A stretch of DNA of 64,000 nt, taken from positions 31,728,501-31,792,500 of the forward strand of contig CM065388.1 of NCBI GenBank assembly GCA_033060915.1, given 5' to 3'. This stretch comes from Euryodendron excelsum. Its lineage: Eukaryota; Streptophyta; Magnoliopsida; Ericales; Pentaphylacaceae. The notes under the pieces are model-generated. The model had not been told where the DNA came from, did not search any database, and was given only the letters and a program-made list of their open reading frames with translations. Position numbers and translations under genes: made by a program. Shown here piece by piece: positions 33,915-44,265 of this stretch (positions are counted from its first letter, which is position 1; each line of letters opens with the position of its first letter).

Positions 33915-34745
33915 TCGGTTATGTGTGGTTGAAGAGAATAGAATAGAAATGGAAATGAAAACAAGAAAGAAATGGTCATTCTCATTGCCTTATTTGTTTG
34001 CTTATTAGGAATGGAATGATCATTCTCATTATCTTGTTTTGGTAAGAAAAAATAATAATACTAGAATGAAATGGAATTTTAGTAAACAATAAAAAAAAAC
34101 TAATATTATATTATACATGAATTTCAAAAGTATTATATTTTAAATATTATTAAACGTTTAGTAATCCGACAGTGGTGGCAGCGGCGATGGCGACGGTGAT
34201 GGTGGTGGTGGTGGTGGTGGTGGTGGTGGGTGGCGGCGACGACAGCGATGGGTGGCAGCCTATGGCGGGTGATGGCGGTGTTGGTGGGTGGGTGGTAGTT
34301 GTTGGCGAGTGGTGGTGGTGGTGGTGGGGGAGTGATGGTGGTTGGTTGTGGAAATTATGGCGGCGGTAGCAGGTGGTAATGGTAGTGGGTGGCAAGGGAG
34401 GAAGATTTGTTTTATAAATAATTACAAAAAATAGAAGAACTTTTTTTCAAAATTTTAAAATTTTTTTGAATTATTAAAATAAAAAAATATTTATCAAACT
34501 TGTTTAATTTTTTTAAAAGAAATTTGATAACAAAATTATTACTAAGTTTTATTTTATGTTCTTATTCCATGAGAAAATGGAATGGTCATTCCCCCTCTTA
34601 AAAATGAAATAGTTATTCCAACAAAATGTGGAATGGTCATTCCGTCATCTTTAAATAGTGATACTATACAAGAGAATGAGAATAAAAGTGAAAATGACCG
34701 TTCCATTTCATTATGTTCTATTTTCTTGTACCAAACATAGTTTAT
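33915..34745. mobile_element. MITE-like element with long imperfect inverted ends
   Basis: The start TTATGTGTGGTTGAAGAGAA and the minus-strand reading of the end (CTATGTTTGGTACAAGAAAA) pair over about 40 bases and then share GAAATGGAA and GGTCATT phrases. GGAATGGTCATTCC-type words recur inside. The TGTTTGGT ends suggest a PIF/Harbinger-type MITE, but I could not define a target duplication. A GGT-rich microsatellite lies within. Confidence 0.5.
34171..34390 (+). repeat. (GGT)n-rich degenerate microsatellite
   Basis: Runs of GGTGGTGGT and GGCGGC variants give spurious Val- or His/Thr-rich ORFs on both strands. Confidence 0.9.
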
Positions 34746-34827
34746 CAAGTACACTAGATAAGATCTTTATTGGCTTTTGTGAAATTTCAGAAACAAGCTA
34801 GGTTTCCTTGAAAGATCCGAAATGACA

Positions 34828-34843
34828 CACTACTAGAAAAATC
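34828..34843 (+). repeat. CACTA terminal inverted repeat (left end of X)
   Basis: CACTACTAGAAAAATC; the three bases before it are ACA (candidate TSD). CACTACTAGAAAA is the usual plant CACTA terminus. Confidence 0.8.
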
Positions 34844-35249
34844 ACTATTTGAGACGAATTTTTTTGCGACGGCTGAAATGCCATCACAAAAGCCTATTAT
34901 TCGTGACAACAATGACCCCAACGCAATAAAATAGTATTTGCAATGGCCCATTTGCGATGGCAGCAAAGCTGTCACTAAAAAGGTCCAAAAACAACACCGT
35001 TTCAAGCTGATAAATGCATCCCCCTCATTTACGACTCCTTATTTGCAACAGTTAATTGCCGTCGCAAATAAGTTTAGTAAAACGTCTTCGTTTTGGTTTT
35101 GAGTTTTGTTCCCAATTAATTCCCCCCTTTTTTTGGTTCTCTTTACCTCTAACCCAGCCCTAAATCAATTTTTCCCCAAATTAAGAAGGCTGTGCCCTCC
35201 CTCTTCCGCGATCCCTCTCTCAATCGATCTCCAACATCGCTTCTGTAAG

Positions 35250-35356
35250 CTTCTATCTCTCTCTCTCTCTCTCTATAACTATTTGTCTCTCTCTTTCTCT
35301 ACATCTATCTCTCTCTGTCTCTGTGTCTCTGGATCTATCTCTCTCTCTCTCTAACC
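35250..35356 (+). repeat. (CT)n microsatellite in the X leader
   Basis: Interrupted CTCTCT runs over about 100 bases; the ORF over it is not a gene. Confidence 0.85.
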
Positions 35357-35547
35357 CCTCTATTTTCACGTGCCATTGTAGGCATCCACCAGTAACTCTC
35401 ACCCAGAAGCCCTCGCCGTCGAAAATCCTCACTGCTGGAATCCCTCGTTGACCAGGTTAGTATTTTGCAATCTCTCTCACTCTTTGCTTTCGCTCTCTCT
35501 CACTATTTGTTTGTCTATAATATATTAACATATGGTGGAAGTTTTAC

Positions 35548-35907
35548 CTTAGATTGGATTTGGTGGTGCCCAACACCATCTTTCTTATGTTGAAGATAGG
35601 AATGAGGTCCAACAATGCCTTTGCCTCCATGTCACTCTCGATAAGTATGGTATCCACTTTAACCTGCAGCTTCCATTTTTTAGCCAAGTTATATAACAAG
35701 AATAATTAGCTCCTATGTTAGCAGCATCTTACATTTATAATTTGTATATATATATCCATAAGATTTTAGTAAACAAGAGGTTAATTTGTACCTTGGAAGC
35801 AGAACACACATCAAGAGACTTTTGAAGGAATTCTCTTATCTTGCTTCTTTCTTGGATCATGTGGTTCTCTCTCTGCTCTGGATTCGCTTGATTTACTGGA
35901 AGCTTTC
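35548..35907 (-). pseudogene. Captured USP-like/U-box kinase gene fragment (two exons, antisense)
   Basis: On the minus strand an exon ends ...KIREFLQKSLDVCSASK with donor AAG|GTAC at 35792. A 128-base intron follows, with acceptor CTGCAG at 35664. A 116-base exon (35663-35548) then reads VKVDTILIESDMEAKALLDL and IPIFNIRKMVLGTTKSNLR, and meets a second donor AAG|GTAA. The first exon probably starts after an AG at 35908-35909 (GKLPVNQANPEQ). The pattern GKLPV ... R-K-RE-L-K-LD-C----VKV-T--IESD---KAL-DLIP--NIRK-V-GT is that of the adenine-nucleotide alpha-hydrolase (USP) domain of plant U-box/kinase proteins; the match is from memory. Reading frames are open across both exons and lie opposite to the element. 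Confidence 0.6.
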
Positions 35908-36843
35908 CTATTGTCATCACAAAATAGAACATTTATATGGCTAGCTTAATTACTCATTTTGATTGAGGTGTGACTGCAAACCAGTGGTCAATAATTTATC
36001 TAAATAAACATTGATTCATTATGGTTGATGACCCATTTGATTTAACGTTAGAGATCACATTATACAACAATGAAATTGATGAACTTCTCACTTTTGCAAA
36101 CCAAGTATTACGTCCATTCAAACGTGTTTTATGTTGTTACTGTTATATGTTGTGACAGCAACTCTTTTTCACTTGATGATGTCAAACCTATTTCTCACTT
36201 TCTGTATTCCTCTGTGTGTGTGTGTGAACCACTAGAATAATAATTACTATAAAAGCTATCTATCATTCTGAGCCCAAGATCTGGGCATTGCTCTAAATTT
36301 GAGCTTTTTAAAATGATGTGCCCTACCTTTAGCCTTCATATGAGACAATACTTCAACTTTTAGCATTTGGTCAGATTGTTTGCTGTAAGGTTTTGTATAT
36401 ATGCTGAAGAATATGGTGGCTTTCTTGTCATTTTCTCTGATCTAAGAACACTATTGAGTGTACTTAACAACAGAAGGAAAAAAAGAAAAAAAAAAGAAAA
36501 AAAAAAGTATCTCCTAATTAATCTTGTTGTCTATTCATGCTCTAAACTTAACTGATAAGGCAGATATAAAAAAAAAAAGCTATAATATACCATTTTCTTC
36601 CATGAATATTGTCTATGCTTTTTGATGTTACATGTCCTACTGATTCTCTATTATCCCATAAAATAAGAGCATATTTTACTCATATAATAGGATAGGTTGT
36701 GATTATCTCTCTCTTCATGTTGCTGTACCTATCTGACATATTACCGCACTAGTGTCCCAACTTTAAATGGATGCTATAGGCTTTTTCTAAGTTCTTGCAA
36801 TGTTCAAACAATGATATTTTTCTTTTACCTCTTGTATGATCAG

Positions 36844-36897
36844 GGAATTGCACTGATAATTACAGTTCTTCAGATTGTGCGTGTACCTAATCTAAAG
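36844..36897 (+). pseudogene. Captured exon of a signal peptide peptidase-like (SPPL) protease
   Basis: A 54-base stretch bounded by GATCAG| and |GTAATA reads GIALIITVLQIVRVPNLK with no stop. This is the conserved transmembrane segment of plant SPPL aspartic proteases directly after their DVLG motif (known family sequence ...GIALIITVLQI-VPNLKVGTV...). Both splice sites are intact and the exon is in phase at both ends. I found no other SPPL exon nearby, so only this piece was captured or survives. It carries no catalytic Asp. Confidence 0.75.
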
Positions 36898-37612
36898 GTA
36901 ATAATTCTAAGTTAGTTAGATTAATTGGTAGTAAATGATTGTTTTAACCACTCCTAAACCATTTCTTGGATTCTTTGGACTGCCAGTGTGTCAATGATAA
37001 TATAATTTGTTTTGAATTAGGCTTGCATATAAAGTAGATCATATAAACTTGAAGAAGTTGAAAATCCCAGATACATGTCATATAACAAAATTCAAATAAT
37101 TATGCTAATCAAAATGGTTGGGATTCTTGTGACTATCCATGTCACTGGTTTGGATCTAATTTCATTTTGTATGTCTATTTTCTCTTTGACTCCCTTTGAT
37201 GGATTTTATGAGTGGATGAAGTACGTGCAAAGAAAAGCAGAAAGCTAGCATTCTTCAAAGCTGGCATGTGCTTTATGTACTAGCAGTTGTTAGAATTGCA
37301 AGGCTTGGCTCAATGCCATGTGTGTGCATTTGCAACCAATATGAATGGTCACCTAAATTTCTCATTTTAAGTTATATTTCACTTGGTTAAGAGTTTTTGG
37401 GCACTGGCCTAAGTTTTTGCCCCTTTGACTGGTGCCTTGGATGATTGTTTGTGAAGGCTTGTTAAAATGTGGTACCAAATATGATGAAGTTAGACGGTTA
37501 TATTGGCACTGCATTTCATGGATGTGCTTCTAAATGCTGGCTTCTATGTGGCACACGTTACAAGAAGAATGTAAATGCACGAAACAAAGTGCAGTTTTGG
37601 AGTGGATATAAT

Positions 37613-37631
37613 CACTACTAGAAAAGGGTTC
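37613..37631 (+). repeat. Second CACTA terminus inside X
   Basis: CACTACTAGAAAAGGGTTC is a good terminus, but the following 300 bases lack GCGACGGC-type subterminal words. It may be the left end of a separate nested CACTA element or a remnant. Confidence 0.5.
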
Positions 37632-37861
37632 TTCTTTCCCTCATGTTGTTGTATCTTATTTTTGGGAACCTTTAATGATCTCTCAACTGGCGTTTATTTA
37701 GTTTCCAGTTCACCTCTAGCACGCTTTTTTATTTCAACTAGTTAGCGTATTGTAATTGATCTCTAGTTGCAAGGCAGCAAAAATATAGTTGCAGTTGCAG
37801 TTGTGACATGAATTGGCTCTGTACTGAATTTAACTTGGTGGATTTTTAAAAATATTTTAAG

Positions 37862-38314
37862 CTACAATCAAGCGATGAGGAGCTTCCTGCGAAGGGGGAG
37901 GCAGAAGTTTTAATATTGCAAAAGGAAAACGCAAAATATTTATTCATGGAAGACTTTGGCCTTGAAGATGTTAGTCAAGATGAGAGCGATGGATAACCAA
38001 CATTGGAGATAGGGTTTCACATCGCCTTGTTTTAATCATGTCTGCTGGTGGTCTTTGTTTCTCTCTTGCATGCTACTGAACTAAATTTAGAACTGGACAT
38101 GTAGTCAAAACATATTAGGAAATGGAATTTGTAGGAACACCGTAAAACTAAGATGAAAATTTTCATTATTACAGGAAATTCTGGATAAAGGGAAAGCTTC
38201 ATCAAAAACTTCAGGAGACAAAGAAGCTCACGATGACCCTAGCATGGCTTATGTGGAAGTGAAGAAAGACTTGGATGCTTTGTCAAAAGAAGAGCAAATG
38301 GATGTCATATATAG
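37862..38314 (+). pseudogene. Captured SAS10/UTP3-like gene fragment (two exons)
   Basis: The first exon piece (37862-37996) reads LQSSDEELPAKGEAEVLILQ, KENAKYLFMEDFGLEDVSQD and ESDG, then meets a stop where the host frame would go on. After an intron ending TTACAG, the second exon (38175-38314) reads EILDKGKASSKTSGDKEAHD, DPSMAYVEVKKDLDALSKEE and QMDVIY, up to the donor ATAG|GTGACC. The acidic, Lys-rich character, EDFGLEDV and the VKKDLDALSKEEQMDV segment resemble the plant SAS10/UTP3 (THALLO) small-subunit processome protein. The identification is from memory and moderately sure. The fragment is in the same direction as the element and could be spliced into its transcript. Confidence 0.55.
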
Positions 38315-38567
38315 GTGACCCTTTTCTTATATGGTTGTGATTTTTTTGGTTAATTTACATATTCCAGTGGAGGTATGCAAACTTTTGTTGAGTCATAACT
38401 ACTATTATATCCTTTCAAAACTATGGTGCACAGCTCTTAATTATGCTTACATATATATACACTTTTTTTAGTGAAAAAATAAGTAATACATGAAAGGAAG
38501 TATATGTCTAAAACTGAAAGAAAGAGCAAAGCTTGAAAGCCATAAATGTAAAAGCCAAATAAAAGGA

Positions 38568-40925
38568 ACAGTCCTAGGCAGAAGTGATGTGCGGGAAGAA
38601 ACGGTGCGGTCGCGGGACTCCCGAGGTGAGAGTTGTCACTTTTTTTCACTTAACTTTAAAAAAAAAAAAAACAATGTTTTTCGAGCTGTTTGGGTACTAA
38701 AATCCCGAAACGGCCTCGGAAGTCCGTCAAACTTGACACATAGAAAGGCCTAGGCACGAATGATGTGTGGGAACAAATGACACAGTCCTCAGACTCCCGA
38801 AGTGAGAGTTGTCACTTTTTTTCACTTAACTTTTAAAAAAAAACAATGTTTGTCGAGCCGTTTAGGTACTAAAATCCCGAAACGGCCTCGAAAGTCTGTC
38901 AAACTTGACACATAGGAAGGCCTAGGCACGACTAACGTATGGGAATAAATGGCGTGGTCATCGGACTTCCGAGGTGAGAGTTGTCACTTTTTTTCACTTA
39001 ACATTTTTTAAAAAACAATGTTTTTGGAGCCGTTTGAATACTAAAATCCCGAAACGGCCTTAGAAGTTTGTCAAGCATGACACATAGGAAGGCCTAGGCA
39101 CGAGTGACGTGTGAAAACAAACGGCACGGTCGCCGGACTCCCGGTGTGAGAGTTGTTACTTAACTTTTTTTTAAAAACAATGTTTTTCAAGCTGTTTGGG
39201 TACTAAAATCCCAAAACGGCCTCGGAAGTCCGTCAAACTTGACACATAGAAAGGCCTAGGCACGAATGATGTGTGGGAACAAACGGCACAGTCGTCGGAC
39301 TCCCGAAGTGAGAGTTGACACTTTTTTTCACTTAACGTTTTTTAAAAAACAATGTTTTTGGAGTCGTTTCAATACTAAAATCCCGAAACGGCCTTAGAAG
39401 TCCGTCAAACATGACACGTAGGAAGGCCTAGGCACGAGTGACGTGTGAAAACAAACGGCACGGTCGCCGGACTCCCGGTGTGAGAGTTGTCACTTAACTT
39501 TTTTAAAAAAACAATGTTTTTCAAGCCGTTTGGGTACTAAAATCCAGAAACGGCCTCGGAAGTCCATCAAACATGACACGTAGGAAGGCCTGGGCACGAG
39601 TGACATGTGGGAATAAAGGGCGCGGTCGCTCGACTCCCGAGGTGAGAGTTGTCACTTAATGTCACTTAACTTTTTTAAACAGACAATGTTTTTCAAGCCA
39701 TTTGGGTACTAAAATCCCGAAACGGCCTCAGAAATCCGTCAAACTTGATACGCAAGAAGGCCTAGGCACGAGTGACATGTGGGAACAAACGGCGCGGTCG
39801 CCAGACTCTTGAGATGCGAGTTGTCACTTTTTTCACTTAAATTTTTTTTAAAATCAAAGTTTTTTTAGCCGTTTGGGTACTAAATTCCCGAAACAGCTTC
39901 AGAAGTCTATCAAACTTGACACGTAAGAAGGCCTAGGCACGAGCGACGTGTGGGAACAAACGGCGCGGTCACCGGACTCTCAAGGTGAGAGTTGTCACTT
40001 TTTCTCACTTCACTTTTTTTAAAAAAACAATGTTTTTCGAGTCGTTTGGATACTAAAATCTAGAAACAGCCTCGGAAATCCATCAAACTTGACACGTAGG
40101 AAGTCCTAGGCATGAGTAATGTGTGGGAACAAACGGCACAATCGCCAAACTCCCGAGGTGAGAGTTGTCACTTTTTTTCACTTAACGTTTTTTAAAAAAC
40201 AATGTTTTTCGAGCAGTTTGGATACTAAAATCACGAAAGGGCCTCGGAAGTCCGTCAAACTTGACACGTAGGAAGGTCTAGGCACGAGTGACATGTGGGA
40301 ATAAATGGCACAGTCGATGGACTCCTAAGGTTAGAGTTGTCTCTTTTTTTCACTTAATGTTTTTTAAAAAAACATTGTTTTTCGAGCTGTTTGGGTTTTA
40401 AAATCATGAAATGGCCTCGGGAGTTTGTTAAAGTTGACACGTAGGAAGGTTTTGGCATGAGTAACGTGTGAGAATAAACGGCACAAACACCAGACTTCAG
40501 GGGTGAGAGTTGTCATGTTTTTTCACTTAACCTTTAAAAAAAATATTGTTTTCTGAACTGTTTGGGAACTAAAATCCTGAAATAGTCTCAAAAGTTCGTC
40601 AAACTTGACACGTAGGAAGGTTTAGGCACGAGTGACGTGTGAAAACAAATAGCATGGTCGCCAAACTCCCAGGTTGAGAGTTTTCACATTTTTTCACTTA
40701 ACCTTAAAAAAAATATTTTTTTCCGAGCCGTTTGGATACTAAAATTCTAAAACGGCCTCAGGAGTCCTTCAAACTTGACACGTAGGAAGGTTTAGGCACA
40801 AGTAACGTGTGGGAACAAGCAGCACGGTCACCGGACTCCCGGGGTGAGAGTTGTCACATTTTTTCACTTAACTTTTTAAGAAAAACATTGTTTTCAGTGC
40901 TTTTTGAATACTAGAATCCTGAATT
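38568..40925 (+). repeat. Satellite-like tandem array 1 (about 13-14 units of 163-178 bp)
   Basis: The unit runs from GGCCTAGGCACGAGTGACGT through CGGACTCCCGAGGTGAGAGT, a T-rich/A-rich stretch, then GCCGTTTGGGTACTAAAATC, CCGAAACGGCCTCGGAAGTC and GTCAAACTTGACACGTAGGA. Starts are near 38747, 38919, 39090, 39255, 39425, 39587, 39757, 39930, 40106, 40277, 40448, 40619 and 40790, after a partial first unit. Units degrade towards the right. It lies between the SAS10-like fragment and the 3' exon of X. The homologous array is at 60.8-63.1 kb. Confidence 0.9.
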
Positions 40926-41018
40926 TTTCTTTCAATAAGCCTATTTATTTATATGTATATTTATTCATTGTCTCTTATATGTTCATTATTTTATCTAATA
41001 TTTATTTATTTTTTTTAG

Positions 41019-41118
41019 GTTATTCAGAAGGAATAGATCGATCTATGGTGTTTATATGTCGGCATATTTTGCAATAGACTTAAAACTCCCTTTTGGTCTA
41101 TGGATTATGGTTTTGTAA
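41019..41118 (+). pseudogene. Conserved 3' exon of the CACTA family (copy in X)
   Basis: After the acceptor TTTTTTTAG the frame reads RLFRRNRSIYGVYMSAYFAI then DLKLPFGLWIMVL and stop. The copy at 63667 keeps the same frame (RLFTRNRSIFGVYLSAYFAN), with substitutions that mostly preserve residue type. It probably encodes the C-terminus of an element protein; I do not recognise it. Its preceding exon is missing or lies before the satellite array. Confidence 0.45.
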
Positions 41119-41340
41119 TGTTATTTTGCATGACATTATATATATATTTTTATTTTATGATTTTTAATGTGAGATAATGTTTGTTTGGAGACAATGTTTC
41201 AAATGTGTTAGTTTACTTTGTTACGCATATTTATAAATATTTGGATTTGAATGAATGCTTTAATTTTGTCATTTGTATAATGTTAATTGTACATTTTATC
41301 AGGTGAAAAAAAGCTACAAAATTATTCACTAATTTAATAT
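41119..41340 (+). other. 3' untranslated sequence of the CACTA family
   Basis: It is about 80-90% similar by eye to 63790-64000 (shared GGAGACAATGT, ATATTTATAAATATTTGGAT, AATGTTAATTGTACATTTTA). This fixes the homology between the 3' ends of X and the copy 2 element. Confidence 0.6.
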
Positions 41341-41355
41341 GGAATTTTTTTAAAA

Positions 41356-41850
41356 AAAGTATTAGCGACGGTTAACCGTCGCTAGAAGTGCCTTGTGTTT
41401 GCTTAAATGCTACAAATGCGTTGGCCTTTTGTGATGGCAAGTTGCTATCACTAAAGCTATTGTTTGCGATAGGTTCAAACTGTCGCTAATGATGGTAGTC
41501 AATGATTATTTGTGACAGCATTAATTCATCTCTAATGGCCTATTAGCGTCGGTATACAGCGGCCGCTAATACTATTACCTCAACAACTAGTATTTGTGAT
41601 GGGATTTTGCCATCGCAAAAGGTGACTCATGCCATCGCTTGGCCTTCGCAAATAGTATTTGCGATGCTCGTAAATTCGTAGCCAGAAATGCCATCGCACG
41701 GCTGACGCTATTGAGTATTTGCAACGACACTATTTGTGACGGCAGTGTTGTCATCGCAAAAAAGCTTCCAAAACGACATCGTATGGCTAGATAAAAGAGA
41801 CCCCCTCCTTGTTACGACGGCGTATTTGCGACCAGAGGGGCCGTCACAAA
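41356..41850. repeat. Subterminal repeat region (X 3' side and copy 1 5' side)
   Basis: More than a dozen words of the type TTTGTGACGGC, TTAGCGACGG, GCCATCGCAAA occur in both orientations. Such words bind TnpA-type protein in known CACTA elements. The part after about 41640 aligns with the copy 2 5' end at 49650-49860; the earlier part may belong to the 3' end of X. Confidence 0.7.
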
Positions 41851-41974
41851 TGAGTAAGTGAAACGGCGTCATTTTGGTATCAAAACGATGTCGTTTTGAT
41901 ACCAAAACTTGTTTCCCCCCTTTTCCTTGTCTTTCCCTCAAAATCACAACCCTAATTTGTTCGACAAGCTAGAG

Positions 41975-42335
41975 ATGCCGCACTCCATCACTCTTCCCTC
42001 TTCCCTCTTCCCTCATCCCTCATGCATAGCCCTAATTTGTTCGACGAGAGAGACGCCGCCCTCCATCACTCTTCCCTCTTCCCTCTTCCCTCATCCCTCA
42101 CATTGGCTGAGGGAGGGACACCCTTCATCCTTCTTCCGTCATCTCTCACATTGGCTGGGAGAGACGCCGCCGAAAGCCTGAGGGAGGGATGCCCTTCATC
42201 CTTCTTCTGTCATCCCTCATATTGGCTGGGAGAGACGCCGCCGGAAGCCCTTGCCGCCAAAAGCCATTGATGCCAAAAACCCTCGCTGCCAGAAGCCATT
42301 GACGCCGGAAGCCCTTACCTCCAGAAGCCGTAGGA
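41975..42335 (+). repeat. Leader minisatellites of copy 1
   Basis: Two tandem families are present: a CTTCCCTCATCCCTCA/GAGAGACGCCGCC unit of about 95 bases (41975-42240), and a GCCGCCAGAAGCCATTGACG-type unit of about 30 bases (42235-42330). The homologous stretch in copy 2 is 49960-50285 and in X, in shortened form, 35400-35455. Confidence 0.65.
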
Positions 42336-44265
42336 TCGATCGATTGGTAAACTTATCTCCCTCTTGAACGTACCATGTTTTGGACATTGATTTCTATAAG
42401 CCAGTGTAGGACTTTTTTTGTTGTTCCTGACTTGTAAAGATATTTGAAGTGGGTATTTTTACTAGCATGAAAATTACTGATGCATATCTAGTAAACACAA
42501 TTATTTTCTCTGTCTCCTGAAAACAGTAGTTTCAGAATTTAATGTGAAAAAGTTATAGCTATTGATTCCACTAATTTGTTACCAATTGCTGATATTTTTC
42601 CAATTTCCAAAATTTGTTTATTGACGTCAAATGAATAGTCGTCTAACTTTGAAAGCAACAATAATCTGTACATTATATTCAGGAGACAAAGAAAGCAGAA
42701 GATATCTAGAGTTAATTTCGTATGAAATAGCTTAATGTTGATCAATTTTCATTGTATGTAAGCAAATTGACTTCCATGTCCAAAAACCATTTAGTGTGCC
42801 CATAAAACTAAGTATCCACATGGTTTATTTTCTAATATTTTTTGTCTAATTCGTAACTTATACTTGATTTGAAATTGTGCTGATATGGAACCCCTTGCAT
42901 GCCAGTTGGCAACCAATCTTAGGAAACATCCCAAATTACTCACTGGGTGACATTAGTTTGGTCAGTGTCAATGGACGTTGATACAACTTCATGTTGGTAG
43001 TACAACGTAGTATCGACTGATATGTGTGTGAAAATGGTGCAATAAAATATATTTACATGGACAATAATATCAGTAGGAATATTTTCCTTTTCGAATTGGT
43101 AATTTCATTATCTATAGTCAGAGTTTTCTACGAGCTGTTAAATTTGTTATAACATCGGTGCTGAAGATTCAGATACTTAAAATGAATATTTATTGAAGAT
43201 GTTCATAACTAGAATAAAAAACTAAACATTTCTTTTTCTTTAATGTTTCACGTTTCTGTGAATTGTTGACTCTACAATTGGCATGATGCTTCAAGGTTTC
43301 CAGAAGAGAACAATAAATAATATAATGTCAGTCATCACACCATTTTCATCTTTTTTAGGTACATAGTATTGCTAAATTTTAGTAAGAAATATTATATGGC
43401 CTCTCCAGATGTCTTTTGTTAACCATTGGATTTGTTTCAACAAATGGTAACTACAGAAAAATATCATGATACACCCCAATGCTATTTGATACTAGAGACA
43501 TTTGGTTAATTCTTATGAAAAGTAATTTGTATATTTTTTTAAATTTCGTATGAAAGTAGTGTATAAGAGATAAGAAAATAGTAATTTTATTTCCTAATAT
43601 TGGGATATTTATAAAAAAAATTCTATAACAATTTTTAAAATCCATATATCAATTACATTTCAGATGTCTATTAACCTGTAAATGTTAGATGTCTATCACT
43701 CTGTAATTACAAATTCTAAGAGAATTAGTTTCTAGTAGTTTTTATTTCCATTCTATATGTTGTATTCATACATATATATTTTAATTAACTCATGATTGAA
43801 TGAGTTAATTAAAATTTAAGCATATAACCTTAGACCTGTTCAAGAATCGTCTATGGAGTTTGTGGATTCAACTGCGATGAGACGTTATTGAATTGTCCAG
43901 TTTCGAACAATTTGAGACTGCATAAATCTATATAGTAGTTAGTGGCTCCCTACCTAAATTGTTCTTCTTTGATGGAGATTCTATGTGGCAAACTTCGTGT
44001 TCTCTAGGTACATACGGGATGCGGTGTATAGCAATACACTTCGTCTACGTCATGTACTTGGAGAACTACGGGGAGATACTGTCGGATTTTCCTAACAGAA
44101 GGACAGAGTAGTTTGAGCTACTTTCTACAATATAGCTTATGCATTTCTGAATGGGATAGGACCACCTACCTGTTAGAGAGGAGTTGGATGGATAGGTTTC
44201 ACGTTGTATGCACATGTAGATTGATATTTTAGCTATGGTGGCTAATTAGTAATGTTTATGTGGAC
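42336..44265 (+). other. Non-coding 5' stretch of copy 1, probable long intron
   Basis: AT-rich, with no supported exon. It aligns with 50285-51800, apart from about 400 bases (42350-42735) that copy 2 lacks. An A/T palindrome AATTAACTCAT...ATGAGTTAATT lies at 43784-43813. Confidence 0.5.

Larger units (their letters stand above)
34828..41340 (+). mobile_element. CACTA element X carrying host gene fragments
   Basis: It begins with the terminus CACTACTAGAAAAATC at 34828, followed by subterminal words such as TTTGCGACGGC and its complement up to about 35075. A leader resembling that of the transposase-bearing copies downstream follows (GCCCTCGCCGTCG..., CGCTGCT..., 35400-35455). The body holds fragments of three host genes, a satellite array and a 3' exon shared with the element at 49.6 kb. 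No transposase is present, so it would need to be mobilised in trans. The 3' terminus is not found; the boundary given is where the next cluster of subterminal repeats starts. A second CACTA terminus at 37613 leaves open whether this is one element or two nested ones. Confidence 0.6.

Noticed and set aside
34150..34395. Opposed ORFs of about 65-81 codons (Val/Gly-rich and His/Thr/Pro-rich)
   Set aside because: They are translations of a GGT/GGC microsatellite inside a MITE-like element.
38490..38753. An 87-codon ORF at the start of array 1
   Set aside because: It is composed of satellite monomer and intron sequence.
43724..43745. TTTCTAGTAGTTTTTA as a reverse CACTA terminus
   Set aside because: It lacks the final G of AGTAGTG, copy 2 has TTTCTAATAG at the same place, and no subterminal repeats adjoin.
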